Assembly (NCBI GenBank): GCA_036936605.1
Contig: JAUPFV010000005.1
Location: 156,675,195-156,739,194, forward strand
Source: Limnanthes douglasii subsp. nivea
Taxonomy: Eukaryota > Streptophyta > Magnoliopsida > Brassicales > Limnanthaceae
DNA: 64,000 bases
Direction: 5' to 3'
Below the pieces are notes generated by a model. The model had not been told where the DNA came from. It saw only the letters and a list, made by a program, of their open reading frames with translations, and made no database searches. Below are positions 62,710 through 64,000 of the stretch, one piece after another. Every line of letters begins with the position of its first letter. Position 1 is the stretch's first letter. The translations under genes and the position numbers were made by a program.

Positions 62710-64000
62710 TTTAACTCACCACAACCACCACATGATCGCCGCCGTCGACATCACCACGACCACCATTACGACCACCACCGCCACCACCACGACCACTACC
62801 ACAACCGCGACGGACCACCACCACCGACGGCGACGGACCACCACGACGACCACCACCACCGTCACCGCCCGCCACCACCGCTGACACTACCACCACCACC
62901 ACGACGACCACCACCACCGACGGCGACGGACCACCACGGCGACCACCACCACGACAACCATCACCACGACGACCACCACCACCGTCGCCGCCCGCCACCA
63001 CCGCTGACACTACCACCACCACCACCACCACGACCACCACCACGACAACCACCACCACGACGACCACCACCACCACCATCACCACAACCACCGGCGGCGG
63101 CGGACCACCACGACTACCATGACCACCACCACCACGACCACCACCATCACCACCGGCGACGGATCACCACCACCGACGACAGACCACCACCACCACTACT
63201 ACGACAACCACCACCACCATCACGACCACCACGACCACCGTCGTGACCACCACCGTCGCCGGCACCATCACGACCACCACGACCACCATCACCACCATCA
63301 CCACCAGGATCACCATCACGACCACCACCATCACGACCACCACGACCGACATCACCACTGGCGGCGGCGGACCACCATGGCTACAATGACCACAAGAACC
63401 ACCACCACCGCTGGCACCAGCACAACCACCACCACCACCACTACCGGCGACGGACCACCACCACTGGCGACAGACCACCACTAACCCCACCACTACGACA
63501 ACCACCATCACCATCACGACCACCGTCGTGACCACCACCACTACCACCACAATCATCGCCACCATCATCACCACGACCATCGTCACCGCCGCCGGCACCA
63601 CCACTACCACTACCACCGCCACCACCTCCACCACCACCTCCACCCACTACGACCACCATCACCACCGACGGGCCGACACCACCATCATCGGCGATGACGA
63701 CGACGACCACCACCACTACGACCACCACAACCGCGACGGACCACCACCACCACCAGCGGCGGACTATTACGACGACCACCACCACCACGACCACCACCGT
63801 CGCCGCTCGCCATCGCTGTTGGCACTACCACCAGCACCACTACGACCACCATCACCATCACCCGGATCATCACCACGACCACCACCATTACGATCACCAC
63901 GACCACCATCACCACCACTAGCGGCGGCAGACCATCACGACCACGACCACCACCAGCACCATCATCGGCGACAACGACCAGCACCAACAGCACCACCATT
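62710..64000. repeat. CCA/CGA-rich trinucleotide array running off the window
   Basis: At least 1.29 kb made almost only of CCA, CGA, CGG and ACC triplets on the plus strand (T is scarce), with longer repeated modules such as ACCACCGACGGCGACGGACC and ACCACCGCTGACACTACCAC. GC content jumps from about 25% to over 60% at the left edge. Open frames on both strands (poly-Thr, His/Asp or Val/Gly) result from the lack of stop codons in such repeats and are not supported as genes. Confidence 0.9.

Noticed and set aside
62711..64000. Long open frames on both strands (poly-Thr, His/Asp-rich, Val/Gly-rich) as genes
   Set aside because: They arise because CCA/CGA triplet repeats lack stop codons in most frames; there is no non-repetitive protein content.

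Overview
The window is nuclear DNA of a flowering plant, probably a eudicot. It is AT-rich and holds plant-type LTR retrotransposons, plant L1-type LINEs, a tRNA-derived SINE, Mutator-like elements (MULEs) and GT-AG introns. The species cannot be placed from the sequence alone. No intact host gene was recognised; it reads as heterochromatin or gene-poor intergenic DNA built of nested, differently aged transposons.

Layout. 765-10304 (+) is an old Ty3/gypsy element of the Tat lineage, with both LTRs, a 3' tandem-repeat block and an antisense extra gene. 10330-14060 (+) is a heavily decayed Ty1/copia. 14600-20648 (-) is a much younger Tat-lineage gypsy with one LTR and few lesions; its 3' end is missing. 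21190-23600 (+) is a 5'-truncated LINE with a C-terminal RNase H. 25240-25780 and 27380-28560 hold a degenerate ~61 bp tandem repeat with a built-in palindrome. A protease relic (about 28700-29230), a copia-like LTR (29554-30250) and a second tandem-repeat array (30735-31370) follow. 32240-36700 (-) is a LINE with endonuclease, reverse transcriptase and zinc-finger regions.

37836-49597 is the highlight: a complete 11.8 kb MULE flanked by a perfect 9 bp target-site duplication. It has diverged terminal inverted repeats with TATA boxes, a rightward multi-exon Ulp1-protease-type gene, a leftward MuDR-type transposase gene and a small acidic-protein gene between them. Every long intron and spacer in this element is filled with short palindromic units (TTCGCAKC...ATGCGAA), which are absent from the exons and from the flanks.

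49840-50388 (+) is a LINE tail and 50390-51240 a small inverted-repeat element. 51609-60645 (-) is a third Tat-type gypsy; it has lost its PR-RT segment, again carries an antisense extra gene, and has a SINE inserted in its 5' LTR. 60770-61960 is a second, short MULE with a perfect 9 bp duplication and its own array of palindromes. From 62710 to the window end the DNA becomes a GC-rich, T-poor CCA/CGA trinucleotide array.

How the parts relate: all recognised coding regions serve transposition (gag, protease, RT, RNase H, integrase, endonuclease, MULE transposase) or are passengers (Ulp1-like protease, acidic ORF, antisense extra ORFs). Nearly all are disabled by stops or frameshifts, so present mobility would need enzymes supplied from elsewhere.
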